DNA from: CAWIUB01 sp963839995
Lineage (GTDB): Bacteria > Actinomycetota > Actinomycetes > Mycobacteriales > Jatrophihabitantaceae
DNA: 64,000 nucleotides
Direction of reading: 5' to 3'
NCBI GenBank assembly: GCA_963839995.1
Contig: CAWIXH010000013.1
Span: 62,001-126,000, forward strand
The position numbers and the translations under genes are program-made. Positions 25,948-34,708 of the stretch are shown one piece after another. Position 1 is the first letter of the stretch, and every line of letters starts with the position of its first letter. The notes under the pieces are model-generated. The model searched no databases, was not told where the DNA came from, and saw only the letters and a list, made by a program, of their open reading frames with translations.

Positions 25948-26895
25948 TCATCTCGCCGGCTGCACCAGGTGGGCGCCCGCGAGGTCGACCTGGAGCTGCT
26001 CACTGCGCCAGCCGTCCGGGGTGAGGGCCACCGCGCCGCCGACCTCACGCGGTGTCCGCGCGAGCGCGAGCACTGTCGGCCCGGCGCCGGAGACCACCGC
26101 CGGAATGGCCTCGGCACGCAGCCGCGCGACCAGCTGTGCGGTCTGCGGCATCGCGGTTGCGCGGTAGGGCTGGTGCAGCCGATCGTCGGTGGCCGCCAGC
26201 AACGCGTCCGGTGCACCATTAAGCGCAGCCACCAGCAGGGCCGCACGGGACGTGTTGAACACGGCGTCGGCGTGGCTCACCCGCCCGGGTAGCCGGTCGC
26301 GGGCAGCGACGGTCGACGCGCCCAGTGGCGGGATGAGCAGCACGGGCCGAATCGACGGGTCGCATTCGACGCGGACCGCAGCCGCACCCCGATCCCCCGT
26401 CCAGGCCACCGTGAACCCACCCAGCAGACACGCCGCGACATTGTCGGGATGCCCCTCCAGCTCGCTCGCCAGGGCGAGCGCCTCGGCGTCAGGCAGGGCA
26501 CGCTCCCCGCCGAGCACGAGCGACCGGGCAAGCAGCACGCCGGCGACGATCGCAGCCGCGGAGGACCCAAGCCCGCGCTCGTGCGCAATGCGGTTGGCGG
26601 CGGCCACCTCGATTCCGCGCGGCTGACCACCGAGGCGGTCGAACGTCGTACGCATGGCACGCACGACCAGGTGCGACTCGTCTCTTGGCACCTCGCCGGC
26701 GCCTTCGCCGGCCACGTCGACGAGCACTCCGTCGTCGCCGATTCTCGCGACGACGTCGTCGTGCAGCGTTAGGGCGAGACCGAGCGTGTCGTAACCCGGG
26801 CCGAGGTTGGCGCTGGTGGCCGGGACCCGGACGTGGACCTGGCCGCCGCGAAAGGCGGGCCGACTGACCGCGGGAGCCGCGCGGGTCGCTCCCAC
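25948..26895 (-). CDS. thrB: Homoserine kinase
   Basis: Phosphorylates homoserine with ATP in threonine synthesis. The 315-residue GHMP kinase shows VHVRVPATSANLGPGYDTLG (residues 20-39), the ATP loop GLGSSAAA (108-115) and the C-terminal VSGAGPTVLAL. GTG at 26895 starts one nt after the thrC stop (junction TGACGTG). Last gene of a lysA-hom-thrC-thrB series. Confidence 0.94.
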   Translation of the reverse strand: MGATRAAPAVSRPAFRGGQVHVRVPATSANLGPGYDTLGLALTLHDDVVARIGDDGVLVDVAGEGAGEVPRDESHLVVRAMRTTFDRLGGQPRGIEVAAANRIAHERGLGSSAAAIVAGVLLARSLVLGGERALPDAEALALASELEGHPDNVAACLLGGFTVAWTGDRGAAAVRVECDPSIRPVLLIPPLGASTVAARDRLPGRVSHADAVFNTSRAALLVAALNGAPDALLAATDDRLHQPYRATAMPQTAQLVARLRAEAIPAVVSGAGPTVLALARTPREVGGAVALTPDGWRSEQLQVDLAGAHLVQPAR

Positions 26896-26896
26896 G

Positions 26897-27991
26897 TCAA
26901 GCCAGCCCGAGTTGGACGGCTGCGGCATGGCCGTCGACGGGCACGGTGACCGGTTTCGGCGCGGCGGAGATCGCCCATTCCGGGTCCTTGAGGCCGTTGC
27001 CGGTGAGCGTGCAGACCACTGTGGACCCGGGTGGGATACGCCCATCGGTCACCGTCATCAGCAGGCCCGCGACGCTGGCTGCGGACGCCGGCTCGACGAA
27101 CACGGCCTCGCTGCGGGCGAGCAGCCGGTAGGCCTCGAGGATCTGCTTGTCGGTCACCGCGTCGATCACGCCGCCCGACTCGTCGCGGGCGCGTTCGGCG
27201 GCATGCCAGGACGCCGGGTTGCCGATTCGGATCGCGGTCGCGATCGTCATCGGGTGCGACACCGGTGCCCCGATAACGATCGGCGCGGCGCCCGCGGCCT
27301 GGAACCCGAACATCCGCGGCGCGGCGTCCACGACGCCGTCACGGACGTACTCGCGATAGCCGCTCCAGTACGCCGTGATGTTGCCCGCGTTGCCGACCGG
27401 TATGCAGTGGACGTCGGGGCAGCGGCCAAGTGCGTCGCAGATCTCGAACGCCGCGGTCTTCTGGCCCTCGATCCGATCCGGGTTCACGGAGTTCACCAGC
27501 ACCACCGGATAGTCGACGGCGAGCTTACGGGCAAGCTCCAGGCAGTCGTCGAAGTTGCCGTCGACCTGCAGCAGCCGAGCCCCATGAACCAGCGCCTGAG
27601 CCATCTTGCCGAGCGCGATCTTGCCCTTCGGGACGAGCACGGCGCAGGTCATCCCGGCGCGTACCGCATACGCCGCCGCGCTCGCCGACGTGTTGCCCGT
27701 CGAGGCGCAGATGACCGCCTTGGCACCGGCCTCGGCGGCCTTGGAGATCGCCATCGTCATACCACGGTCCTTGAACGAGCCGGTGGGATTGCCCCCCTCG
27801 ACCTTGAGGTACACGCTGCAGGCCGTCCGCTCGGACAGCACCTGGGCCCGGACGAGCGGCGTGCCGCCCTCGAACAGCGTCACCACCGGCGTGTCGTCGG
27901 TGACCGGCAGCCGGTCGCGGTAGCGCTCGATCACGCCCGGCCAGAGCCCGGCGGCTTGGCGGGTCTTGGCGTCAGTCAGGTCGGACTTCAC
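26897..27991 (-). CDS. thrC: Threonine synthase
   Basis: PLP enzyme converting O-phosphohomoserine to threonine. The 364 residues include the PLP lysine in TGSFKDRGM (Lys74) and the phosphate loop CASTGNTSASAAAYA. GTG at 27991 starts one nt after the hom stop, again as TGACGTG. Length is that of the short actinobacterial type. Confidence 0.95.
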   Translation of the reverse strand: MKSDLTDAKTRQAAGLWPGVIERYRDRLPVTDDTPVVTLFEGGTPLVRAQVLSERTACSVYLKVEGGNPTGSFKDRGMTMAISKAAEAGAKAVICASTGNTSASAAAYAVRAGMTCAVLVPKGKIALGKMAQALVHGARLLQVDGNFDDCLELARKLAVDYPVVLVNSVNPDRIEGQKTAAFEICDALGRCPDVHCIPVGNAGNITAYWSGYREYVRDGVVDAAPRMFGFQAAGAAPIVIGAPVSHPMTIATAIRIGNPASWHAAERARDESGGVIDAVTDKQILEAYRLLARSEAVFVEPASAASVAGLLMTVTDGRIPPGSTVVCTLTGNGLKDPEWAISAAPKPVTVPVDGHAAAVQLGLA

Positions 27992-27992
27992 G

Positions 27993-29279
27993 TCAGTCCG
28001 CCGGCATCCCCTCGACGCGCATCACACTCGGCTCGCGCCGGACAAACTCCCGGCTGGCCAGGTGATCGACCGTCTTGGCCAGCGCCGCATCCGGTGCGCT
28101 GTGCGTGACGAGCACCAGGGTGGCCGCGTCACCACGGCCCTCCTGACGCACGGTCTGGATGCTGATGCCCTGATCGGCGAACGCACCGGCGACGGTGGCG
28201 AGCACACCGGGCCGATCGGCGACGTCGAGTGCCACGTGGTAGCGGGTGTGGACGTCGCCCATCGGCAGCACCCGCAGCGACGCGTACGCGCTCTCGCCGG
28301 GCCCTCGGCGCCCGGTACGCCGGTTGCGGGCTACCGCCACGACGTCGCCCAACACGGCGCTGGCCGTGGGGGCTCCCCCCGCGCCTCGCCCGTAGAACAT
28401 CAGGGAGCCTGCGGCGTCCGCCTCTACGAACACGGCGTTGAACGCGTCGCCCACCCCGGCCAGCGGGTGGCGGCGCGGAATCATCGCGGGGTAAACCCGG
28501 ACCGAGACGGTCTCGCCAGCGCGCTCGCAGATGGCCAGGGGCTTGATCGTGCAGTCCATCGCCGTGGCGCTGGCCATGTCGGCGGCGGTGACCTCGCCGA
28601 TGCCTTCGCGGTAGACGTCGGCGGCGGTCACCCTGGTGTGGAAGGCCAGCCCGGCAAGGATGGCCGCCTTGGCCGCGGCGTCGAAGCCGTCGACGTCCGC
28701 GGTCGGGTCGGCCTCGGCATACCCGAGAGTGGTCGCTTCGGACAGCGCCTCGTCGAAGCCCGCACCGGTCGCGTCCATCCGGGACAGAATGAAGTTCGTG
28801 GTGCCGTTGACGATGCCCATGACGCGGGTGATCCGGTCACCCGCAAGGGATTCCCGCAGCGGGCGCAGCAGCGGGATTGCGCCCCCCACGGCCGCCTCGT
28901 AGTAGAGGTCCACCCCGGCGGCGGCCGCGGCGTCGTGGAGGGTGGCGCCGTCCTCGGACAGCAGCGCCTTGTTGGCGCTGACGACACTCTTGCCGCTCGC
29001 GAGGGCAGACAGCAAGAGCGAACGGGCCGGTTCGATACCGCCGATCACCTCGACGACCAGGTCGACGTCGTCGCGGGCGACCAGTCCGGCGGCATCCCCG
29101 GTGAGCAGGCGTTGCGGGACCTCCGGGTGGCGGTTGGGACGCCGCACCGCGATCCCGGCGATCTCCAACGGCGCCCCTACCCGGGCGGCGAGATCACCGG
29201 CCTGCTCCCCTATCAGCCGGGCCACCTGGCTTCCGACGACGCCACAGCCGAGCAGCGCCACGCGCACGGGCTTGCTCAC
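27993..29279 (-). CDS. hom: Homoserine dehydrogenase
   Basis: Reduces aspartate semialdehyde to homoserine. The 428-residue protein has the N-terminal dinucleotide loop LLGCGVVGSQVA (GCGVVG at 11-16), the catalytic middle (GGAIPLLRPLRESLAGDRIT) and a C-terminal ACT domain (about 340-425), expected to give feedback control by threonine. GTG at 29279 overlaps the lysA stop as GTGA. The open frame extends upstream antisense-free but inside lysA. Confidence 0.95.
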   Translation of the reverse strand: MSKPVRVALLGCGVVGSQVARLIGEQAGDLAARVGAPLEIAGIAVRRPNRHPEVPQRLLTGDAAGLVARDDVDLVVEVIGGIEPARSLLLSALASGKSVVSANKALLSEDGATLHDAAAAAGVDLYYEAAVGGAIPLLRPLRESLAGDRITRVMGIVNGTTNFILSRMDATGAGFDEALSEATTLGYAEADPTADVDGFDAAAKAAILAGLAFHTRVTAADVYREGIGEVTAADMASATAMDCTIKPLAICERAGETVSVRVYPAMIPRRHPLAGVGDAFNAVFVEADAAGSLMFYGRGAGGAPTASAVLGDVVAVARNRRTGRRGPGESAYASLRVLPMGDVHTRYHVALDVADRPGVLATVAGAFADQGISIQTVRQEGRGDAATLVLVTHSAPDAALAKTVDHLASREFVRREPSVMRVEGMPAD

Positions 29280-30751
29280 TGGCTGCCTCTTTCCGAGTTG
29301 TTCGACCCGAAGTGGGCTGGAGCACTCCGAGGGTCGAACAAGTCTGGGGGACGGAGGCCCGCGTCCAGGCGGAGCAGGTCGGCCTCGGTCTCCCGGCGGA
29401 CGAGCACCGATGCGATCCCGTCGCGAACCGCCACAACCGGCGGGCGCGGCAGGTAGTTGTAGTTGCTGGCCATGCTGCGGCAGTACGCGCCCGTCGCGGC
29501 GACGGCGATCAGGTCGCCCGGTGCGACGTCGGACGGCAGCCAGGTGTCGCGCACGACGACGTCGCCACTCTCGCAGTGCTTGCCCACTACCCGGGCGAGT
29601 TTCGGCGCTGCGTCGGAGGACCGACTGGCGATCGTGCAGGTATAGGCGGCGTCGTACAGGGCGGTGCGGATGTTGTCGCTCATGCCGCCGTCGACCGAGA
29701 CATAGGTCCGGGTCACATTCCCGTCGAGCGCGATGTCCTTGACGGTGCCGACCTCGTACACGGTGATCGCGCTCGGCCCGACGATCGCGCGGCCGGGCTC
29801 GACCGTCAGCCTCGGCGGGGGCAGGCCCGCGGCTCGGCACTCACGTTCGACGATCGCCTGCAATCGCTCGGCGATCTGCTTCGGCGACTCGGGATCGTCC
29901 GCGTGGACATAGGCGATGCCGAGGCCGCCACCCAGGTTGACTTCAGCGATCTCGATGCCGTGCCGGTCGCGGATCGTGGACGCCAATCCGATGACACGGT
30001 GCGCCGCGACCTCGAAGCCCGCGGTGTCGAAGATCTGCGAGCCGATGTGGGAGTGCAGGCCGCCGAGATCGAGGAAGTCGGCGGCCAGCACTGCCTCGAC
30101 GGCGTCTTCTGCCGCGCCACCGATGAGCGAGAAGCCGAACTTCTGGTCCTCGTGCGCGGTCGCGATGAACTCGTGTGTGTGGGCCTCGACACCAACCGTC
30201 ACCCGGACGAGGACGCGCTGGCGCGTCCCCCGTGCGTCCGCTAGCGCCGCAAGCCGCTGGATCTCGGTGAGGGAATCGACGACGATCGTGCCAACGCCAG
30301 CAACCACCCCACGTTCGAGCTCACGCACCGACTTGTTGTTGCCATGCATCGCGATGCGATGCGGCGGAAAGCCCGCGGCCAGCGCGACGGCTAGCTCCCC
30401 GCCGGTGCAGACGTCGAGGCCCAGGCCCTCCTCCGCAATCCACCGGGCTACAGTCGTGCACAGAAAGGCCTTGCCCGCGTAGTAGACGTCCGCGCCGGCG
30501 AACGCGGCGGCGTAGGCGCGGGCGCGGTGCCGCAGGTCGTCCTCGTCCAGCAGCAGGGTGGGTGTGCCGTGCGCCCTCACCAGCTCGGGGACCGCAGCGC
30601 CGCCGAGGTGCAGAATCCCGTCGATTCGGGTCGCCGAGGTGGGCCAGATGGCCGGGTCGAGGCCGTTGACATCGTCCGGCGCTGCCGACGGCGACGCCTC
30701 GGGCAGCACGTCCGCGTGCCGTGGCCCGGCCGGATGTGCCGACCTGCTCAT
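29276..30751 (-). CDS. lysA: Diaminopimelate decarboxylase
   Basis: Last step of lysine synthesis, decarboxylating meso-diaminopimelate with PLP. The 491 residues hold the PLP lysine in YYAGKAFLC (Lys94), the HSHIGSQIFD stretch, the Gly-rich NLGGGLGIAY phosphate loop, and catalytic Cys in GKHCESGDVV. An N-terminal extension of about 30 residues is Pro/Ala rich. It lies 87 nt after argS and is coupled to hom. Confidence 0.95.
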   Translation of the reverse strand: MSRSAHPAGPRHADVLPEASPSAAPDDVNGLDPAIWPTSATRIDGILHLGGAAVPELVRAHGTPTLLLDEDDLRHRARAYAAAFAGADVYYAGKAFLCTTVARWIAEEGLGLDVCTGGELAVALAAGFPPHRIAMHGNNKSVRELERGVVAGVGTIVVDSLTEIQRLAALADARGTRQRVLVRVTVGVEAHTHEFIATAHEDQKFGFSLIGGAAEDAVEAVLAADFLDLGGLHSHIGSQIFDTAGFEVAAHRVIGLASTIRDRHGIEIAEVNLGGGLGIAYVHADDPESPKQIAERLQAIVERECRAAGLPPPRLTVEPGRAIVGPSAITVYEVGTVKDIALDGNVTRTYVSVDGGMSDNIRTALYDAAYTCTIASRSSDAAPKLARVVGKHCESGDVVVRDTWLPSDVAPGDLIAVAATGAYCRSMASNYNYLPRPPVVAVRDGIASVLVRRETEADLLRLDAGLRPPDLFDPRSAPAHFGSNNSERGSQ

Positions 30752-30807
30752 GTCCGTTCACGCTTCGCTGCCAACGGCCATGCTGCACCAAGCCCGCTGT
30801 GCCCATC

Positions 30808-30831
30808 GATTCGCTCGCTGCGCTCGCTCAT
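30808..30831. repeat. Repeat unit in the argS-lysA spacer
   Basis: A GATTCGCTCGCTGCGCTCGC run, a short unit of the same kind seen at 3203-3277 and 58361-58480, in the 87-nt spacer. No other element is seen in the spacer. Confidence 0.4.
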
Positions 30832-30838
30832 CTCACCG

Positions 30839-32497
30839 TCACATCCGCTCGGGCGCGTGCACGCCGAGGAAGCCGAGGCCGTTCGCGAGCACGACGCGGG
30901 TGGCCTCGCACAGCCACAGCCGGGCATGGGTGAGCGGCGTGGCCGGCTCATCGCCCAGCGGGAGCACCCGGCACACGTCGTAGAAGCGGTGATATGTGCC
31001 GGCGAGCGCCTCGAGGTAATGCGCGACCCGGTGCGGGGCACGCAGCTCGGCGGCAGACGCGACGACGCGCGGGAACTCGCCGAGTGCGCCGAGCAAATCC
31101 GTCTCGCGGTCGTGATCAAGCAGCCCCAGATCCGGATCCGGCGCGCGCACGATGCCGAGTTCGGCGGAGTTGCGCTGCAGCGAGGCGAGGCGCGCGTGCG
31201 CGTACTGCACGTAGTAGACGGGGTTGTCGCTCGTCTGCCGCGCCCAAAGGTCCAGGTCCAGGTCGATGCTCTGGTCGGTTGAGTACCGGGCGAGCGCGTA
31301 CCGTGCGGCGTCCGCACCGATCGCCTCGACCAGATCGGACAGCAGCACCAGCGTCCCGGCCCGCTTGCTCATCCGCACCGGCTCGCCGTCCTTGACCAAG
31401 TTGACCATCTGGCCGACGAGAATCTCGAGCGTCTCGTCGGGGTCATCACCGAAACAGGTCACCATCGCCCGCAGCCGGTTGACGTAGCCGTGGTGATCTG
31501 CACCGAGCATGATCACGACCTTGTCGAAGCCGCGTTCGCGCTTGTCTAGGTAGTAGGCGCAATCGGCCGCGAAATACGTCCATTCGCCATTGCCGCGGAC
31601 GAGCACCCGATCGCGGTCATCGCCGTACGCCGTGCTGCGCAACCATGTGGCGCCGTCGGCCTCGTAGGTGTTGCCTTGGTCGCGTAGCCGTTTCAGCGCG
31701 GCGTTGAGCTCGTCGCTCTCGTGCAGGTCACGTTCGTTGAAGTAGACGTCGAAGATCACACCGAACTCGGCAAGCGAGGACTTGATCGCGGCGAACATCA
31801 ACTCGACGCCGTCGCGCTGGAAGATCTCCGTCTGCTCCTCGTCGGGCAGGTTGAGCACGCCCGGATTGCGGTCGAGCACCTGTTGGGCGATCTCGTCGAC
31901 GTAGCTGCCGGCGTACCCGTCCTCGGGAACCGTCCCGCCGTTCGCCACCTCGCGCAGGGTGCGCGCGAAGCGCTCGATCTGGCTGCCTGCGTCGTTGAAG
32001 TAGTACTCGCGGGTGACCTGCGCGCCGCAGGCCTGCAGCAGCCGGGCGAGGGCGTCGCCGACGGCTGCCCAGCGCACCGCGCCGATGTGCACCGGGCCGG
32101 TAGGGTTCGCCGACACGAACTCCAGGTTGAGCTTCTGCCCCACGAGGGTGTCGCTGCGCCCGTAGGCCTCGCCGGCCCTGACGATCGTTGCGGCGAGCTC
32201 CCCGAACGCGCCCGCCGCCAGCGTGATATTGAGGAAGCCCGGCCCGGCTACCTCGACCCTCGCGATACCGTTGATCGGCCGGAGCCGCGTCGCGATCGAC
32301 CCCGCGATTTCGCGCGGCGGACGACCCGCTGCCTTGGCCAGCCGCAACGCGACGTTGGTGGCGTAATCGCCGTGCTCCCGGCTCTTGGGACGCTCCACCA
32401 CCACCTCAGCGGGCCGCGTCCCTTCGAACTCCCCTGCGTCGAGACAGGCCGCCACCGCCGCAGACACGGCGGCAGACAGCTCGACGGGGTTCACCAT
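30839..32497 (-). CDS. argS: Arginyl-tRNA synthetase
   Basis: Class I synthetase charging tRNA-Arg. The 552 residues contain the N-terminal Arg-specific domain, HIGA at 137-140 (in ANPTGPVHIGAVRW), the KMSKS-equivalent RMSKRAGT, and the anticodon-binding helices at the C-terminus. ATG at 32497 is followed at once by GTG (32494). The GTG is 7 nt after a TAGCAT box, so a leaderless message would start there. Confidence 0.96.
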   Translation of the reverse strand: MVNPVELSAAVSAAVAACLDAGEFEGTRPAEVVVERPKSREHGDYATNVALRLAKAAGRPPREIAGSIATRLRPINGIARVEVAGPGFLNITLAAGAFGELAATIVRAGEAYGRSDTLVGQKLNLEFVSANPTGPVHIGAVRWAAVGDALARLLQACGAQVTREYYFNDAGSQIERFARTLREVANGGTVPEDGYAGSYVDEIAQQVLDRNPGVLNLPDEEQTEIFQRDGVELMFAAIKSSLAEFGVIFDVYFNERDLHESDELNAALKRLRDQGNTYEADGATWLRSTAYGDDRDRVLVRGNGEWTYFAADCAYYLDKRERGFDKVVIMLGADHHGYVNRLRAMVTCFGDDPDETLEILVGQMVNLVKDGEPVRMSKRAGTLVLLSDLVEAIGADAARYALARYSTDQSIDLDLDLWARQTSDNPVYYVQYAHARLASLQRNSAELGIVRAPDPDLGLLDHDRETDLLGALGEFPRVVASAAELRAPHRVAHYLEALAGTYHRFYDVCRVLPLGDEPATPLTHARLWLCEATRVVLANGLGFLGVHAPERM

Positions 32498-32501
32498 GGC
32501 A

Positions 32502-32507
32502 ATGCTA
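32502..32507 (-). promoter_or_regulatory. -10 box of argS
   Basis: TAGCAT on the minus strand, 4 nt before the ATG and 7 nt before the second-codon GTG of argS. The spacing favours a leaderless start at the GTG. Confidence 0.5.
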
Positions 32508-32573
32508 GTGGGCCGGTTCTGCCCGGATTTCCGGCCTGCGCCGCCACAAACCTGATCCTCAGATTCGCTGGCC

Positions 32574-32579
32574 TAGACT
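32574..32579 (+). promoter_or_regulatory. -10 box of the DUF3105 gene
   Basis: TAGACT at 32574-32579, about 67 nt before the ATG at 32647; the same hexamer precedes kgd at 52989. No strong -35 box. Confidence 0.45.
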
Positions 32580-32646
32580 TGTCTGCGGAGGCTCGTCGTT
32601 CGCGGTCCCCTGATCGTTTCCCCACGCCCCGCCAGAAGGCAGGTTC

Positions 32647-33471
32647 ATGGCTCAGCGCAAGTCCTCCGCACCATCACGTGCCGGGGCGTCCAAGTCGGTC
32701 CCGAAGTCTGCGCCCAAGTCGGTCCCGAAGCCTGCGCCGAAGTCGGCGCGCCCGGCGTCCGGCAAGCCGGCCGCCAAGCCACTCGCCGGTCCGCGGACAC
32801 CCGGCAAGAAGCCTGGCAAGTCGATCGTCAACCAGCGCCAGACGCCGTGGGGCATGATCATCGCGGCGGTCGTCGTGGTCGTCTTCGCGGCCGGCGTAAT
32901 CACGTATGCGGTCACCCGTTCGAGCGGCTCGTCCACCTCCGCGGGCGGCGGATCGGTCAAGCCCGCGACGGCGAGCGTGGCCGAGATCGAGAAGATCCCC
33001 GGGATCGTGCACAAGAACATCACGAGCCGCAGTCATGTCACCGGGGTGGTCAACTACGGATCGGACTCACCGCCATTCGGCGGCAACCACAACCAGTACT
33101 GGGCGCAATGCACCGGCGTCGTTTACGACCACCAGCTGGCCAACGAGAACGCCGTCCATACGCTCGAGCACGGCGCAATCTGGATCACCTACCGCCCTAG
33201 CCTGGACGCTGCGAGCATCACCAAACTGTCCAACAAGGTGCTCGGCCGCAACTACATGCTGATGACTCCGTACGCCGGGCTGAAGACGCCGATCTCCCTG
33301 CAAGGGTGGGGATTCCAGCTGTTCGTAAACTCGGCTGACGATCCGCGCATCGACCAGTTCATCGCCGATCTGCGGCTGAACCCGACCACGATTCCGGAGT
33401 ACGGCGCGAGTTGCAACGACCCGCAGTTCGTGGCCAGCAAGAGCACGCCCGGGCACCCCTTCAACGGATGA
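32647..33471 (+). CDS. DUF3105 membrane-anchored protein
   Basis: A 274-residue protein with a basic Lys/Pro/Ser cytoplasmic start (about 1-65), one membrane helix (about 68-92) and an extracytoplasmic DUF3105 domain (HVTGVVNYGSDSPPFGGNHN, then TLEHGAIWITYRP). The conserved His, Asp and Asn residues of the domain are present; its biochemical role is unknown. Its stop overlaps the start of the DUF305 gene (ATGA), and the two often occur together in actinobacteria. Confidence 0.88.
   Translation: MAQRKSSAPSRAGASKSVPKSAPKSVPKPAPKSARPASGKPAAKPLAGPRTPGKKPGKSIVNQRQTPWGMIIAAVVVVVFAAGVITYAVTRSSGSSTSAGGGSVKPATASVAEIEKIPGIVHKNITSRSHVTGVVNYGSDSPPFGGNHNQYWAQCTGVVYDHQLANENAVHTLEHGAIWITYRPSLDAASITKLSNKVLGRNYMLMTPYAGLKTPISLQGWGFQLFVNSADDPRIDQFIADLRLNPTTIPEYGASCNDPQFVASKSTPGHPFNG
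32692..32739 (+). repeat. 24-bp tandem repeat inside the DUF3105 gene
   Basis: Two 24-bp copies (32692-32715 and 32716-32739, two mismatches) plus a partial third encode KSVPKSAP and KSVPKPAP. This is in the disordered cytoplasmic tail and may vary in copy number between strains. Confidence 0.75.
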
Positions 33472-34151
33472 CGACCGAGCTGACCGAGTCCGGTGCCGCG
33501 GTGGGAGACGTTATGCCGTCGCCGAATTCACGGCTGCGCATCGCGCTGATCGTGGTGATCGGCATCGCCGGCCTCCTGCTTGCCGGCGCAGTCGGCTACC
33601 TGATCCGCGGCGGCTCGTCGACGTCCACGCCTGGGGTCGCATCCGTCGACGCGGGCTTCGCGCGGGACATGGCGACACATCACACCCAGGCTGTGTCGAT
33701 GGCGGGCATCGCACGAGACAACAGCACGGACCCGGCCGTCAAGGCGTTGGGGTTCGATATCGAGACGTCCCAGCAGTTCCAGATCGGCCAGATGGACGGC
33801 TGGCTCACCTCGTGGGGCCTGGGGCGAACGTCCAACGTGCCGCAGATGGCCTGGATGGGCCACGTGCACCTGTCTGCCGATGGGCTGATGCCGGGTATGG
33901 CGACCCCCGCGGAGATGGCCAAGCTCCAGACACTCTCCGGCAAGGCGCTGGACATAGACTTCCTGCAGCTGATGCTGCGCCACCACCAGGGTGGCGTGGC
34001 GATGGCGCAGTACGCGGCGACGCATGCGGAAACCGATTACGTGCGCAACCTGGCCGAGAAGATGGTCCAGGCGCAGAGCAGCGAGATCGTCACGATGGAG
34101 CAGATGCTGCGGGAACGGGGCGCCGCGCCCTTGCCAGCTCCGCAGTTCTAG
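33468..34151 (+). CDS. DUF305 family membrane-anchored protein
   Basis: The 227-residue protein has one membrane helix (about 23-43) and two ferritin-like DUF305 repeats with paired His: FARDMATHHTQAVSMA and FLQLMLRHHQGGVAMA. Met and His richness suits copper or other metal binding outside the membrane, which is known for some members. ATG at 33468 overlaps the DUF3105 stop. A copper role here is inference. Confidence 0.9.
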   Translation: MTTELTESGAAVGDVMPSPNSRLRIALIVVIGIAGLLLAGAVGYLIRGGSSTSTPGVASVDAGFARDMATHHTQAVSMAGIARDNSTDPAVKALGFDIETSQQFQIGQMDGWLTSWGLGRTSNVPQMAWMGHVHLSADGLMPGMATPAEMAKLQTLSGKALDIDFLQLMLRHHQGGVAMAQYAATHAETDYVRNLAEKMVQAQSSEIVTMEQMLRERGAAPLPAPQF

Positions 34152-34233
34152 TCCTGCCGCTCTTGCTGGGTGGCCCCTGGTTGGGAACCTTGCGACAACC
34201 ACTCTGCCGGGCTGCGGTCACCCGCTGGACTGC

Positions 34234-34260
34234 TAATCTTGGTCGGCCCATCGGGCCGAC
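34234..34260 (+). promoter_or_regulatory. tRNA-Arg -10 box and leader hairpin
   Basis: TAATCT at 34234-34239 is a good -10 box. Then GTCGGCCC (34242-34249), ATC, GGGCCGAC (34253-34260) forms a perfect 8-bp hairpin that ends one nt before the mature tRNA. It would lie in the tRNA precursor 5' leader next to the RNase P site, or could end DUF305 transcripts. Confidence 0.5.
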
Positions 34261-34261
34261 G

Positions 34262-34336
34262 GCCCCCGTAGCTCAGGGGATAGAGCACCGCCCTCCGGAG
34301 GCGGGAGCGCAGGTTCGAATCCTGTCGGGGGCACCA
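34262..34336 (+). tRNA. tRNA-Arg (anticodon CCG), CCA encoded
   Basis: Cloverleaf: acceptor GCCCCCG (34262-34268) pairs with CGGGGGC (34326-34332); D-arm with GCTCAGGGGATAGAGC; anticodon stem CCGCC/GGCGG (34288-34292 and 34300-34304) around loop CTCCGGA, anticodon CCG at 34295-34297; T-arm GGTTCGAATCC; discriminator A34333 and encoded CCA 34334-34336. Reads CGG arginine codons. An accessory island begins directly downstream. Confidence 0.95.
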
Positions 34337-34343
34337 CGCTGCA

Positions 34344-34362
34344 GGTCCCATTTTCTGGGGCC
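34344..34362 (+). terminator. Hairpin after tRNA-Arg
   Basis: GGTCCC, loop ATTTTCT, GGGGCC: a 6-bp stem with one G-U pair, 8 nt after the CCA. Probable tRNA transcript end; moderate strength. Confidence 0.4.
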
Positions 34363-34409
34363 CGTAGCTGTTTCTGGATTCAATCCATGATCGCGAGATC
34401 GGCCGCGGG

Positions 34410-34708
34410 TACACATCGGGCCCGTCCGTTGCCGAGGCAGCCTTCTACGACGCGGTGGTCCAGAACGACGCGGCGATCCTGCAGATGGGCGACGACAAGC
34501 TGAAGAAGGTCTCCGTCGACCTCGTCTGGGCGGTGCAGCAGAGCGCCACCATCGACTGGTCACTCAAGGAGTCGGTGCGCGCCGCCATGCGATCCAAGGT
34601 GCGCCGGCTGCTCGCCAAGCATGGATACCCGCCAGACCTTGAAGAGGAGCCGTCGAACTCGTCCTGCAACAAGCCGAACTGTTCGCGAGTTCAGGAGCAG
34701 CGGGTTGA
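34410..34708 (+). pseudogene. hsdR: 3' remnant of type I restriction subunit HsdR
   Basis: Only the C-terminal end of an HsdR motor/restriction subunit remains. Residues read AFYDAVVQNDAAIL..., KKVSVDLVWAVQQSATIDWS and RSKVRRLLAKHGYPPDLEEE, then in another frame AVELVLQQAELFASSGAAG and a TGA at 34706-34708. One base is missing near 34650. The helicase and nuclease domains are absent; coding similarity fades upstream of about 34410, close to the tRNA. This portion is the HsdR C-terminal domain I know from the family; it cannot act alone. Confidence 0.72.

Noticed and set aside
34357..34385. Short resemblance to tRNA-Arg parts (GCCCGTAGCT and GGATTCAATCC) just after the tRNA
   Set aside because: Too short and not foldable as a tRNA; could be an attachment-site trace but chance is as likely.
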